Source: Vibrio tetraodonis (GTDB lineage Bacteria > Pseudomonadota > Gammaproteobacteria > Enterobacterales > Vibrionaceae). Taken from it: 64,000 nt of DNA. How positions within the stretch are numbered: position 1 is the first letter of the stretch; each line of letters begins with the position of its first letter. A program made the position numbers and the translations under genes. Shown here in pieces: positions 17,223-26,518 of this stretch. A model generated the notes under the pieces. It saw nothing but the letters and a program-made list of their open reading frames with translations, did not search any database and was not told the origin of the DNA. Location: the NCBI RefSeq assembly GCF_003350295.1, contig NZ_QLYY01000006.1, forward strand, positions 248,001 through 312,000. The letters run 5' to 3'.

Positions 17223-17871
17223 TAAGTTGATACCCCAAACCTCTGACGGTTTTGATTACCTTGGGCGAAATTTTTTTTCTGATACGGCCAATGAAAACTT
17301 CAATAGTATTAGAGTCACGGTCGAAATCCTGCTTGTAGATATGCTCGACTAGCTCTGAACGTGAGATGACTTTTTCAGGATTGTGCATGAAATAAGCAAC
17401 AACTTTATACTCTAGCGCTGTCAAGTCAATGGCTTGTCCTTGCCACATCACCTTAGATGTTCGTGTATCCAGGCTCAGACAGCCCATCTGCATTATCGGA
17501 GACGCGTTACCGGAAGCACGGCGGAGCTGTGCGCGAATCCTAGCAATAAGCTCGACCATTTCAAAGGGTTTAGTTTGATAGTCATCTGCACCAGCGTTTA
17601 GTCCTTCGACTCTTTGAGTCAGACTATCTCTTGCACTAAGAATAATAACAGGAGTATTTATGTTTTCATCACGAATACTTTTTAAAACAGTGAGGCCATC
17701 TAATTTTGGTAAGCCAAGGTCAAGTACAATTGCATCCCACTGTTCCGATGTTGCACGGTAAAGAGCGTCAATCCCATCTGTTGATAGTTCGGGAACCCAG
17801 CCGTTGTTTTCTAACGACTCGATTATTTGTTCGCCTAGGCGAGGTTCGTCTTCGACTACAAGTATTTTCAT
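17212..17871 (-). CDS. OmpR-family response regulator
   Basis: 219 residues: receiver domain with acidic pocket VVEDE, phospho-acceptor Asp51 (IVLDLGLP), Lys in TKPF, and a C-terminal winged helix (LTALEYKVVAYFM, RSELVEHIY, DSNTIEVFIGRIRKKI, KTVRGLGYQL). The partner kinase gene overlaps its 3' end. The PepSY-domain gene lies 11 bases upstream, so the three genes form one operon, and the PepSY protein could feed envelope signals into it. CarR/VprA or QseB type by similarity. Confidence 0.9.
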   Translation of the reverse strand: MKILVVEDEPRLGEQIIESLENNGWVPELSTDGIDALYRATSEQWDAIVLDLGLPKLDGLTVLKSIRDENINTPVIILSARDSLTQRVEGLNAGADDYQTKPFEMVELIARIRAQLRRASGNASPIMQMGCLSLDTRTSKVMWQGQAIDLTALEYKVVAYFMHNPEKVISRSELVEHIYKQDFDRDSNTIEVFIGRIRKKISPKVIKTVRGLGYQLNAN

Positions 17872-17882
17872 TGTGATGCCGT

Positions 17883-18281
17883 TTAGTTTTTTAGGGCTTG
17901 TTTAAAATTCCGACCTTCAATCAGAATCATTTCTAAAGTTTGAGCGTTGTATTCGACTTTGATGATGTTGTTATTGTAATTCAGCTTGAGTTCATAGACC
18001 CAAACATCATCGTCTTCTTCGAGTTCTACTTTGATAATGCGGCCACGAAGATCTTTTTCAACCATAGTGTAAAGCTCAGAAAAGGGGCGGATATAGCCTT
18101 TATGAACAGCATCATAGACTTCATCTTGGTCTTCTTCGAACTCGATTTCAGTTCCAGCATGATGAACGTCCTGCACTAAGGCATGGCCGTTTTTATCCGA
18201 TTCTGTTTTAGTATGTGCCGAAGTACTTGCCAAAATACAAAGGGCAGCAATAAGTGGGCCGACTAACTGCTTATTAAACAT
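17883..18281 (-). CDS. secreted PepSY-domain protein
   Basis: 132 residues from ATG 18279-18281 (a GTG directly before it is the alternative). Sec signal peptide to about residue 24 (TSAHTK), then a strongly acidic stretch (EIEFEEDQDE) and a PepSY-like domain (VYDAVHKGYIRPFSELYTMVEKDLRGRIIKVELEED split over strands, ending VEYNAQTLEMILIEGR). PepSY proteins are periplasmic and often sit with two-component systems. First gene of the operon with the response regulator and kinase. Confidence 0.8.
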   Translation of the reverse strand: MFNKQLVGPLIAALCILASTSAHTKTESDKNGHALVQDVHHAGTEIEFEEDQDEVYDAVHKGYIRPFSELYTMVEKDLRGRIIKVELEEDDDVWVYELKLNYNNNIIKVEYNAQTLEMILIEGRNFKQALKN

Positions 18282-18386
18282 CACGTTATCTTGCTATAAA
18301 ATTCTACGCTTGAGTATAACCAATCTTTTATGAATACAAAGTGAATAATGGACCATAAAATGACATCAAACCTTGTCGCGAAAAAA

Positions 18387-20123
18387 TCACGTCAGTTCAT
18401 CAGCAAATATCTTATCGCGTATTTTCCAAAATCGCCCTGACTTTCTGGCAATGATAAACTGTGGTGGTCGGAAGCGATGCTGGTGGTTGACGATTTTAGT
18501 CGGAGAGGACTCTTCAAAAGGTTTATGCTTGTCGGCAAGGTGAGACCTGACAAAAAAGTCCTTAAAGTCCTGCTTTTGTTTTGGTGTGGATAATGACCAA
18601 AACTCATGGACTTGCGCTTGGTTATCACCAACATAGGATACCTTTAGACAATTTTTGCCTTTCTCATTTTTGTGCAGGGCTAGGTCCATAGCTCGGCACT
18701 CAAAAACAAGCGCATCTTTTAGCTTTAATGCCTCTTTAAGCTTTTTATCAGGATCGACTAGCGTCGCGTCGCACTGGTGACAAACCCTTGCCGATATATC
18801 ATTGTCCGCGCCACATTCGTTACAATATTTTGCTCGAAAACGGTAGTCACAATGTTCTCTTTCCTGAGTGGTTTTATCCTCAAAAAAACCTTGGCATTTT
18901 CGTCCATAGTGTTCGATAAGAAATCCATTACTGTCGAGTTTGCCCCAAAAGTTGTTGTTAAAACCACATGCAGGGCAGGGAATAGTGATGATTTCGCTAT
19001 CAGAGGAAGGTTTAGGTTCGCCCACTTCTGGTTGGTAAAGATCATAACTATTGCCCGCATAGTCGAGCACTAAACATTCCGTTTTCCCTGAGCTTAAGCG
19101 AAGCCCTCTGCCGACAATTTGCTGATATAAGCTGATAGATTCAGTCGGGCGTAAAATAGCAATTAGGTCGACATGCGGTGCATCAAACCCTGTGGTTAAT
19201 ACAGATACATTCACTAAAAACTTGATGTTTCCATTTTTGAAGCCACTGATTATTGAATCACGCTCAGAGACTGTGGTGTCACCGATAACTAAAGCCGATT
19301 CGTTAGGGGGAAGTAATGACAATATCTCCTGAGCATGGCGTACTGTAGAGGCAAAAACCATAACACCTTGCCTATTATGCGCATGATTAATAATTTGCTG
19401 AACAATTTGCGGCGTGGCTCGTTTTGCTTGGTCAATAACCATGTCCAACTCATGCTCTTTGTATCTACCAGTACTGGATGGCTTTAATTGCGAAAAGTCA
19501 TAGCTAAGTATGGGGGCATCCATCATGCGAGCTGGAGTCAAAAAGTTCTGGTCAAGTAGGTAACGGATCGGTAGCTCAAAAATACAATCTCGAAAGAATC
19601 TCGGTTCTTTTGTCCGAACAAGGCCACGCGTATGGTACTGATAAATCCACCCCATCCCGAGACGGTAGGGGGTCGCGGTAAGACCAAGGACTTTAATGCC
19701 GGGGTTTAATTCGCGTAAGTGATGAATGACCTTTTGGTAGCTGGTGCTCTTGTCGTCTGCCACCCTATGGCATTCATCAATCACGAGTAGAGAGAACTGG
19801 TTTTTGAAATCATCTAAGTTTCGGACCACAGATTGGACAGAGGCAAAAATGACTTGCTTATCGGTTTCTTTTCGACCGAGCCCCGCAGAATAAATAGCCC
19901 CTTCGAGTTGATAACCTTCGTATTTGGCATGATTTTGCTCAACCAGCTCTTTGACATGTGCCAAGACCAGTACCTTCCCTTTAGCCAATCTAGCCAGCTC
20001 AGCAATAACAAGGCTTTTGCCTGCGCCAGTTGGCAGCACCAAAACCGCTGGGCTTGAGTGTTTGCGAAAGTAGTGGATAACGGCTTTTACCGAATCAGTT
20101 TGATAAGGTCGTAATGTATACAT
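18387..20123 (-). CDS. radD: RadD-family superfamily 2 helicase
   Basis: 578 residues from ATG 20121-20123 (MYTLRPYQ, the family start; the longer frame adds 7). Motifs: Q-like LRPYQ, Walker A PTGAGKS, DECH box (VIDECHR), TATP of motif III, and VLTTGFDAP and QQIVGRGLR of the second RecA-like lobe. A zinc-finger region follows (CPACG, C.GFF, CNECG, CHQCD). RadD (YejH) helps DNA repair after radiation and binds SSB. Divergent rsuA and then bcr give the same order as yejH-rsuA-bcr in E. coli. Confidence 0.95.
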   Translation of the reverse strand: MYTLRPYQTDSVKAVIHYFRKHSSPAVLVLPTGAGKSLVIAELARLAKGKVLVLAHVKELVEQNHAKYEGYQLEGAIYSAGLGRKETDKQVIFASVQSVVRNLDDFKNQFSLLVIDECHRVADDKSTSYQKVIHHLRELNPGIKVLGLTATPYRLGMGWIYQYHTRGLVRTKEPRFFRDCIFELPIRYLLDQNFLTPARMMDAPILSYDFSQLKPSSTGRYKEHELDMVIDQAKRATPQIVQQIINHAHNRQGVMVFASTVRHAQEILSLLPPNESALVIGDTTVSERDSIISGFKNGNIKFLVNVSVLTTGFDAPHVDLIAILRPTESISLYQQIVGRGLRLSSGKTECLVLDYAGNSYDLYQPEVGEPKPSSDSEIITIPCPACGFNNNFWGKLDSNGFLIEHYGRKCQGFFEDKTTQEREHCDYRFRAKYCNECGADNDISARVCHQCDATLVDPDKKLKEALKLKDALVFECRAMDLALHKNEKGKNCLKVSYVGDNQAQVHEFWSLSTPKQKQDFKDFFVRSHLADKHKPFEESSPTKIVNHQHRFRPPQFIIARKSGRFWKIRDKIFADELT

Positions 20124-20196
20124 AAATCGCGTGAAATTACTCAACTATTTGGGCTAGGCGCTCTATAATACCTTACCCGATGTGGATGAGGTAATC

Positions 20197-20898
20197 ATGC
20201 GTTTAGATAAATACTTATGTGATGCTTTGGGTGCAACACGTAAAGAAGCAACAAAAATAATCAAAAGCGGTGACGTTACTGTGAATGACGTCATACAAAA
20301 AAGTGGCTCTGTCAAAGTAACGCACAACTGTGTGGTGGAGTGGCAGGGGAGGGAAATTCAAAAACCTGGCCCTCGTTATATTATGCTGTTTAAACCGGAC
20401 GGCTTTGTTTGTTCTCACGAAGATGGATTTAATCAGACGGCATTCATGTTGTTAGATGAGGTGAAGATGGAAGATCTCCACTTTGCTGGTCGTTTAGATG
20501 TGGATACAACAGGTTTAGTGCTTATCACAGATGATGGAAAATGGTCTCATCGCATTACCTCACCAAAGCATAAATGTGAAAAGACTTACCGTGTTTGGCT
20601 TGCTGACCCTATTGGCTCCGACTACGCAGAGAAGCTTACTCATGGAATAGAGCTACGCAACGAAAAAATGCCGACTTTACCCGCTAAACTTGAGATCCTT
20701 GATCCTAAAGAAAATGAGCTTTTATTGACGATTACAGAAGGTAAGTATCATCAGGTTAAACGTATGTTTGCGGCACTTGGGAATAAAGTTGAACATTTGC
20801 ACAGAGAACGTATCGGTCAGATTGAGTTAGATGAAAACCTAGAGCCAGGCGAATACCGCTTTCTCACTCAAGAAGAAATAGATTCAGTCTGGCACTAG
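20197..20898 (+). CDS. rsuA: 16S rRNA pseudouridine(516) synthase
   Basis: 233 residues from ATG 20197 (GAGGT just upstream), N-terminal S4 domain (MRLDKYLCDALGATRKEA, VTVND), then the RsuA-type catalytic core with GRLDVDTTGL (catalytic Asp) and GKYHQVKRMFAALGN. It modifies U516 of 16S rRNA. Divergent from radD with a 73-base shared promoter region. Confidence 0.95.
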   Translation: MRLDKYLCDALGATRKEATKIIKSGDVTVNDVIQKSGSVKVTHNCVVEWQGREIQKPGPRYIMLFKPDGFVCSHEDGFNQTAFMLLDEVKMEDLHFAGRLDVDTTGLVLITDDGKWSHRITSPKHKCEKTYRVWLADPIGSDYAEKLTHGIELRNEKMPTLPAKLEILDPKENELLLTITEGKYHQVKRMFAALGNKVEHLHRERIGQIELDENLEPGEYRFLTQEEIDSVWH

Positions 20899-21056
20899 TC
20901 AGTTAAATTGGAAATGGTTTAGTTCCAAATAGGAAGTAGTCTTTTATACACTGTTAGCTCAATATAGCCTGTATAAATAGTACACTTGTGTTGATAGCTG
21001 CTTTCTATTTGTCTCTAGCCAAGCGGCTAGCAGTCCCAAAATATTTATGGAGACTT

Positions 21057-22262
21057 ATGCCTAATCACTCCCTCTTTTCATCCTCTTCTCACACCACTAC
21101 TTATCTACTCTTTTTTGTATTGGGAGCTGTCGGCGCTTTAACGCCGCTAGCAATTGATATGTATTTGCCAGCAATGCCAAACCTTGCTAGTGATTTGGGT
21201 GTTGCAGAAGGGTCAGTGCAGATCACTTTAACCGTTTATACAGCAGGGTTTGCCATAGGTCAGCTTATCCAGGGCCCATTAGCTGACAGTTGTGGCCGTA
21301 GACCAGTTCTGATAATAGGAGTAGCATTATTCGCGGTTGCTTCTGTTATGAGTGCTTTAGCTGAGGGGATCGACGCCCTGATATTGATACGAGGGATTCA
21401 GGGTTTTGCTGGTGCTGCTGCCGCGGTGACTATTCAGGCTATAGTCCGTGATATGTTTGATCGAGAAGACTTTTCTCGCGCAATGTCTTTTATCACTCTA
21501 GTGATTACCATAGCACCACTCATTGCACCTTTGTTGGGAGGGTATATCGCTATATGGTTTGGTTGGCGTGGCATTTTTTGGGTATTAGCTGTGTTTTCTT
21601 TAATCGTTATAGCGCTTGTGCTGTGGAAAATTCCTGAAACTCTGAGAGAGGAAAATAGGCAGCCTCTTCACTTAGTATCAATACTGAAACATTATGCCAG
21701 TTTATGCACTAACCCAGTTGTGGTTGGATTAATATTTTCGGGTGCTTTTTCCTTTGCTGGTATGTTCTCGTTTCTTACCGCAGGTTCTTTCGTTTACATC
21801 AATATATATCATGTAGAACCTAATGAATTTGGTTATTTATTTGCTTTAAACATTATTGCCATGATTATTATGACTATGATTAATGGCCGTTTTGTAAAAA
21901 AAATCGGTTCGCATGCGATGTTAAAGCTGGCACTTTTGATCCAACTTTTCGCAGGAGCTGGTTTATTTGTTGGTTGGATTCTTGACCTAGGCCTATGGGG
22001 CACTGTACCTTTCGTGGTCCTTTTTGTTGGAACAACAGCTACCATCGGAAGTAATACAATGGCTTTATTACTAAGTGGCTATCCGACAATGGCTGGCACA
22101 GTTTCATCACTCGCCGGTACTCTTCGTTTTGGTACTGGGTCTGTGATGGGAGGCACTATTGCATTTATGCCTGATGGTGTTGTTTGGCCAATGATTAGTG
22201 TTATGACGACGTGTTCGATATTGTCCACGACGTGTTACTGGATATTTGGAAGAAAGGCATAA
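21057..22262 (+). CDS. bcr: Bcr/CflA-family multidrug efflux MFS transporter
   Basis: 401 residues from ATG 21057 with GGAG 5 bases upstream; the longer frame adds 23 poorly supported residues. Twelve predicted membrane helices. The motif DMYLPAMP near the first helix is typical of Bcr/CflA drug/H+ antiporters, with QGPLADSCGRRPVL as the MFS loop 2-3 signature. The stop overlaps the start of the DUF2913 gene (TAATG), so the two are translationally coupled. Bicyclomycin is the model substrate; actual drugs unknown. Confidence 0.9.
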   Translation: MPNHSLFSSSSHTTTYLLFFVLGAVGALTPLAIDMYLPAMPNLASDLGVAEGSVQITLTVYTAGFAIGQLIQGPLADSCGRRPVLIIGVALFAVASVMSALAEGIDALILIRGIQGFAGAAAAVTIQAIVRDMFDREDFSRAMSFITLVITIAPLIAPLLGGYIAIWFGWRGIFWVLAVFSLIVIALVLWKIPETLREENRQPLHLVSILKHYASLCTNPVVVGLIFSGAFSFAGMFSFLTAGSFVYINIYHVEPNEFGYLFALNIIAMIIMTMINGRFVKKIGSHAMLKLALLIQLFAGAGLFVGWILDLGLWGTVPFVVLFVGTTATIGSNTMALLLSGYPTMAGTVSSLAGTLRFGTGSVMGGTIAFMPDGVVWPMISVMTTCSILSTTCYWIFGRKA

Positions 22263-22921
22263 TGTCTCTGTATACAACTGAAATTCAAAACTTAGTTAAC
22301 TGCGCATTGCAGGAGCTCGCAAGCGAACATAAAACGGGCAAAGTCGTGGATGCCCCTGTTTCTAATAATCACTATTTGGTGAGATGGGTAACGCGAGCGA
22401 TAAAATCACAGCGGTTTAATCGCTGTGTTCAGGGAGATTTGACTCGATGGCAGAAAGAGGGAAGATCTAAAGGTAATAACGCAGCTCTTATGAATACGTT
22501 CCAACGTATTGCGAAATTTTATGCGGATTTCTTCCCACTCAACTCTGCACATCGCCACATAAAAGATCATGAAATTAATGACTTTTTGGATTCCATGGAG
22601 GAACAGGGTTGGGAGGTGTCAACGTCAGAGCCGCTCATCAATTGTGGAAAGGTTCAGATCTTCACTGAAGGACCGAACTCTTTTGCACTTTGTTCAAAAC
22701 AGTGTGATGACTGCTTTGATGGGGAGGACTTAGTAAAGCCAATGAGTTGGTTTGTTCGCGGAAATCATGCCTTATTTATAGAAAAGGCAGCAAATGCCGG
22801 ATTTATGCTGCACAAAATCACGGATTATAAGTCCAACGTCAAATATCATGGCGAGTACTTGGTTTACCCCGCGAACCAAGGCGAACAATTGGCTGAAATA
22901 CCTATTGGGTATCCTCTCTAA
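22262..22921 (+). CDS. DUF2913 family protein
   Basis: 219 residues. The pattern of a helical N terminus (EIQNLVNCALQEL), then NHYLVRWVTRAIKSQRF, DLTRWQKEGRSKGN and a Cys-containing C-terminal half (ALCSKQCDDCFDG) fits DUF2913, a family found mainly in Vibrio and relatives. No function is known. It is coupled to bcr by a one-base stop/start overlap, so I take ATG 22262 instead of the longer frame lying inside bcr. Confidence 0.8.
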   Translation: MSLYTTEIQNLVNCALQELASEHKTGKVVDAPVSNNHYLVRWVTRAIKSQRFNRCVQGDLTRWQKEGRSKGNNAALMNTFQRIAKFYADFFPLNSAHRHIKDHEINDFLDSMEEQGWEVSTSEPLINCGKVQIFTEGPNSFALCSKQCDDCFDGEDLVKPMSWFVRGNHALFIEKAANAGFMLHKITDYKSNVKYHGEYLVYPANQGEQLAEIPIGYPL

Positions 22922-23039
22922 ACTCATATTAGTGAAGTGACTCTTTACAATACTTATCGGAAGTATATGAGCTTAATAATGGTGCCTAAGCTGTCTGTTA
23001 TTTAGCCATATTCCATGAATATTAGAATAGAGTCACGAC

Positions 23040-24071
23040 ATGAGATTATTAACCCTGTTTGCATTACTATGCCCGTTTTATGTATTGGCGAGTGATTTTA
23101 AGAGCATTTCTAGCTTTGGCGATAGCTTATCAGACTGCGGCAATAAATTTGCTGTTTCCCAAGAGTTTAATTTAGCGACAAAAGGTGCTGTTCTTGCCTC
23201 AACGTCCGCCCCAAATTGGCAAGGCAGGGCAAGTAATGGTCGAGTATGGACCGAGTATCTCGCTCAAATGCTAAAGCTTCCACCCGTATCCCCGGCAAGG
23301 GTGGAGATTAATACCGACATCCATGTAGAGAAACGAGATGAAAAAAGTTCATACTTTATTCATATGGAGCCATTGCTAGGTAATAATTGGTCTGTTGGTG
23401 GTGCTATGGCTTTAACAGGAAACTTCAATAACCTTAGTAAAGGTCAAGGTGTGCTCTCGTTTAGTGGTGGGAAAGTGCTGCCTAATTCTAGCTTACAGAT
23501 ATCAAACCGTATCGCTGCGAAAGGTGTTTTCCAAAAGGGTACAATCGTTACTTATATGACCGGGACTAATAACATGTGGTATAGCTTGTGTGGTGAGCTA
23601 GGCCAAACCGGAGCAGAGGCTGCTGCTATGGTTGCAGTCGACATACGTGAACTCATCGATAATGAAGCGGAAACTATCATAGTTTCGAACATACCTGATT
23701 TCTCAGCAGCGCCATGGTTACAAGACAAAGCTGTGCAAGCCGAAGGTTTTATACGCAATTTTAACGAGATACTTGAAAACCAGCTTAAAGATATTGAGCA
23801 AGCAAACCCAGCCGTAAATATTGTTTACGCAGACGCTTACACCTTCTATAAAAAGGTCAAAGAAACGGTTCTAGAAGAGGGGGTTTATGAGGATAAAATG
23901 CTTAACATCAAGTTGACGAATGTGAAAGACGCATCGTTTGAAATTGAAACAGGAGAGGTCACTGGCAATCCCGAACAATTTATGTATTGGGATGGCATTC
24001 ACCCAACAACTAATATGCATAAACTTTATGCAAAGTATGTTTCTGAAGTAGTAAAAAGCAGTGTTAATTAG
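23040..24071 (+). CDS. secreted GDSL-family lipase/esterase
   Basis: 343 residues with a Sec signal (MRLLTLFALLCPFYVLAS). Block I is SSFGDSLSDCGN (Ser nucleophile), a Gly in block II (NNWSVGGAMALTG), block III GTNNMW with the oxyanion Asn, and block V DGIHPTTN with the Asp/His pair. This is the SGNH hydrolase family that includes Vibrio thermolabile haemolysin and GCAT acyltransferases, though it lacks the N-terminal domain of those. Probably exported by type II secretion; substrate unknown. Different in lineage from the signal-less GDSL protein at 41617. Confidence 0.85.
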   Translation: MRLLTLFALLCPFYVLASDFKSISSFGDSLSDCGNKFAVSQEFNLATKGAVLASTSAPNWQGRASNGRVWTEYLAQMLKLPPVSPARVEINTDIHVEKRDEKSSYFIHMEPLLGNNWSVGGAMALTGNFNNLSKGQGVLSFSGGKVLPNSSLQISNRIAAKGVFQKGTIVTYMTGTNNMWYSLCGELGQTGAEAAAMVAVDIRELIDNEAETIIVSNIPDFSAAPWLQDKAVQAEGFIRNFNEILENQLKDIEQANPAVNIVYADAYTFYKKVKETVLEEGVYEDKMLNIKLTNVKDASFEIETGEVTGNPEQFMYWDGIHPTTNMHKLYAKYVSEVVKSSVN

Positions 24072-24086
24072 GGTATTAAATGCTTT

Positions 24087-25517
24087 TCAGCGCTTCTGAG
24101 CTTTATTTACGATGGCACGGACCATGCCTTTGAATATAAATATATGCGCTGGCATCATGGTAAACCAATACAAAAGCCCTCTAAACCCTTGTGGATGCCA
24201 CCATGCAGTAACTGATAGTTTACGCGTGTCACCTAAATCTCTCAGTGAAAACTCTAAACGCCCCAGTCCTGGGGCTCTAAGACCGAACAATAGAGAAAGG
24301 AATTGATTTTTCTCGTAACGAATAACTTTCCATGAGTCGATATAATCCCCAACTTTCATCTCTGGACTAGAGGGGGAGCGCCTGATAGGGCGTTTGCCTC
24401 CAAATGGTAAATCGAGCCATTCTCTGATTCTCCATAATAAATTAGCGTAAAAATAGCCTTCCTCTCGACTCCCAAACAGTTGGATAGTGCGCCAAAGCTT
24501 ATCGGCGCTAACTTGGGTTTGAATACTTGCGCCTGTTTGTTTCGGGTAGTAGCCATAATCTGGCTGCCAGCGTTTAAATGCTGTTGGATCATATCCCCAA
24601 ACTTCGCTTTCTATATAGTCACTTTCCGCTGAGATGGCTTGTTGGACCATTTCTTTATAACCGATTAAGTTTTGAGGGTATCGCATATGAATGGCTTGCC
24701 AGTCTGCAACAAAGTCATGCTTCAAACCAGAGAGCAGTGCTGCACCTATCGATTTAGGGACTGAGGTGATTATTCCAAGCCAATACGAGGCAAACTTTGG
24801 CGTCAGTAGATTAGTGGAAAAAATCCGAATAGGCTTATTTATTGTTTGACTGATAACCTCAAGTTGTTCCCTATAAGTTAGGATATTCGGTCCTCCAACC
24901 TCAAATAGATTATGTGTTGTTGGCGCCTCTTGCGCCAGCTCGATTAAATAATGATTTAAGTTTTCAAGCGCGATTGGGTTGGCTTTGCAATCAATCCATT
25001 TAGGCGTTATCAACAAAGGCATATTAAAAACGAAATCGCGCATAATTTCGAACGCAGCCGAACCAGGACCAATAATGACACCAGCTCTAAGTTCAGTTAC
25101 TGGGCGGCCAGCCTGACGTATGATATCACCCGTCATTAGCCGTGCTTTTAAATGCTCGGAATCGCCAGTCTGAGGTTGAAGGGCACTAAGATATATGACA
25201 TGTTGTACATCGCTGTTTTTGAGCGCGGATTTAAAGTTAGTTGCAAGGGAAAGTTCATATTCGAGAAAGTCGTGACCATGGGCCATTCCATGAACGAGAA
25301 AGTAAATAATGTCGAACTTTGCAACCGTATTTATTGTGGTTTCTTTATCGGCTAAGTCGAGATAAATGAGGGATAGATTTTTGCGAGGTCGTACTCGTGC
25401 CTTAAGGTAATCTATTTGTCTCGCTGCTGCCGTGACATGGTAACCCAAGTCGCATAGCTTTGAGAGTAGTTGGGAGCCAACGTATCCTGATGCACCTAGC
25501 ACTAATATTTTTTTCAT
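24087..25517 (-). CDS. SDR-type NAD(P)-binding protein fused to DUF2867
   Basis: 476 residues. The first ~300 are an extended/atypical short-chain dehydrogenase: GASGYVGSQL nucleotide motif at the N terminus, DLAD, YLSALQP and RAGVIIGPGSAAFE. The last ~150 residues (from VWGYDP onward, ending with TMMPAHIFIFKGMVRAI) form a DUF2867 domain, a START-like fold often fused this way. Enzyme reaction unknown. Divergent from the ABC transporter; the 25518-25846 gap holds both promoters and no gene. Converges on the GDSL gene with a 15-base gap. Confidence 0.85.
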   Translation of the reverse strand: MKKILVLGASGYVGSQLLSKLCDLGYHVTAAARQIDYLKARVRPRKNLSLIYLDLADKETTINTVAKFDIIYFLVHGMAHGHDFLEYELSLATNFKSALKNSDVQHVIYLSALQPQTGDSEHLKARLMTGDIIRQAGRPVTELRAGVIIGPGSAAFEIMRDFVFNMPLLITPKWIDCKANPIALENLNHYLIELAQEAPTTHNLFEVGGPNILTYREQLEVISQTINKPIRIFSTNLLTPKFASYWLGIITSVPKSIGAALLSGLKHDFVADWQAIHMRYPQNLIGYKEMVQQAISAESDYIESEVWGYDPTAFKRWQPDYGYYPKQTGASIQTQVSADKLWRTIQLFGSREEGYFYANLLWRIREWLDLPFGGKRPIRRSPSSPEMKVGDYIDSWKVIRYEKNQFLSLLFGLRAPGLGRLEFSLRDLGDTRKLSVTAWWHPQGFRGLLYWFTMMPAHIFIFKGMVRAIVNKAQKR

Positions 25518-25846
25518 CGTATTCCTTCTTACATCAAAATCTGAGCTTTTATTTTTGAAATACTGGCGCAGACCTTTGGGAGCTGATAAGCACGCGAATT
25601 GGTATATTTATAATTTCTGTTTATACGTTAGCTTATTGATTGGTAACCTGAAAACGATAGTCTTCGTCGGATCTCTGTAGTGAATAGATCGTCACAGTTT
25701 TGATCAAACCTAGAAGTGTTCCGAAAACTCATTGTTGAGTGAATGAAAATTAGAACGTCTTGCGTGAGCCGGTATCCAAAGTTCTTTCTCAAGGCCGCAA
25801 TTTAGTGTAGATTCACAGTCCAATTTTAAAAATTGTGAGATTTTTG

Positions 25847-26518
25847 ATGCTGCAACTAACAGACCTTTGTAAAGGTTATGTGGATGGTGGAGAGTTTCAC
25901 CCTGTACTACAAGGTGCTGAGTTGTTATTGGATCAAGGCGAGCAAGTGGCTTTGATGGGCGAGAGTGGTTCCGGTAAGAGCACATTACTCAATCTTATCG
26001 CGGGGATAGACACAGTTGATTCAGGAGAGATCCTGTTCCCTCACTTTTCAATGCATCAAGTAGGTGAAAACCAACGGACCTCATATCGCAGGGAAAATAT
26101 AGGGCTTATATTTCAGCAGTTCAATCTAATCCCTACCTTAAACATCGCGGATAATATACGTTTTTGTCGACAGCTAAAGGGGCTACCTGAAGACATAGCT
26201 CTGTGGCGTCAAATTCTCTCATCGCTCGATCTTATGCCACTCTTGGGACGATACCCTGAAGAAGCTTCTGGCGGCCAGCAACAGAGAGCTGCCATAGCTC
26301 GTGCTTTATACATGGAGCCCAAATTGTTACTCGCGGATGAGCCCACAGGCAGTTTAGATGAACGTAATGCTGAAGCTGTGATGCGGTTGCTAACGAGCTT
26401 AACTCGAGAACTAGAGTGTACACTGTTATTGGTTACTCACAGTGAGCAAGTCGCGTCTCATATGAAAGGAAGGGTGCGCCTCCAAGGAGGGCTGTTACAT
26501 GTTATGGCCAGTAGTTAA
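25847..26518 (+). CDS. ABC transporter ATP-binding protein (LolD/MacB type)
   Basis: 223 residues from ATG 25847 (the GTG at 25835 adds four). Walker A GESGSGKST (38-46), Q loop (FQQFNL), signature SGGQQQR (141-147, preceded by Ala where Leu is usual), Walker B LLLADEPTG, D loop SLDE, H loop VTHS. The type goes with FtsX-fold permeases that act by mechanotransmission, moving or extracting substrates in the periplasm. The permease gene starts 20 bases before this one ends. Confidence 0.9.
   Translation: MLQLTDLCKGYVDGGEFHPVLQGAELLLDQGEQVALMGESGSGKSTLLNLIAGIDTVDSGEILFPHFSMHQVGENQRTSYRRENIGLIFQQFNLIPTLNIADNIRFCRQLKGLPEDIALWRQILSSLDLMPLLGRYPEEASGGQQQRAAIARALYMEPKLLLADEPTGSLDERNAEAVMRLLTSLTRELECTLLLVTHSEQVASHMKGRVRLQGGLLHVMASS

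Noticed and set aside
25710..25985. 91-residue minus-strand frame
   Set aside because: Overlaps the ABC ATPase start and its promoter; composition looks random and there is no RBS.
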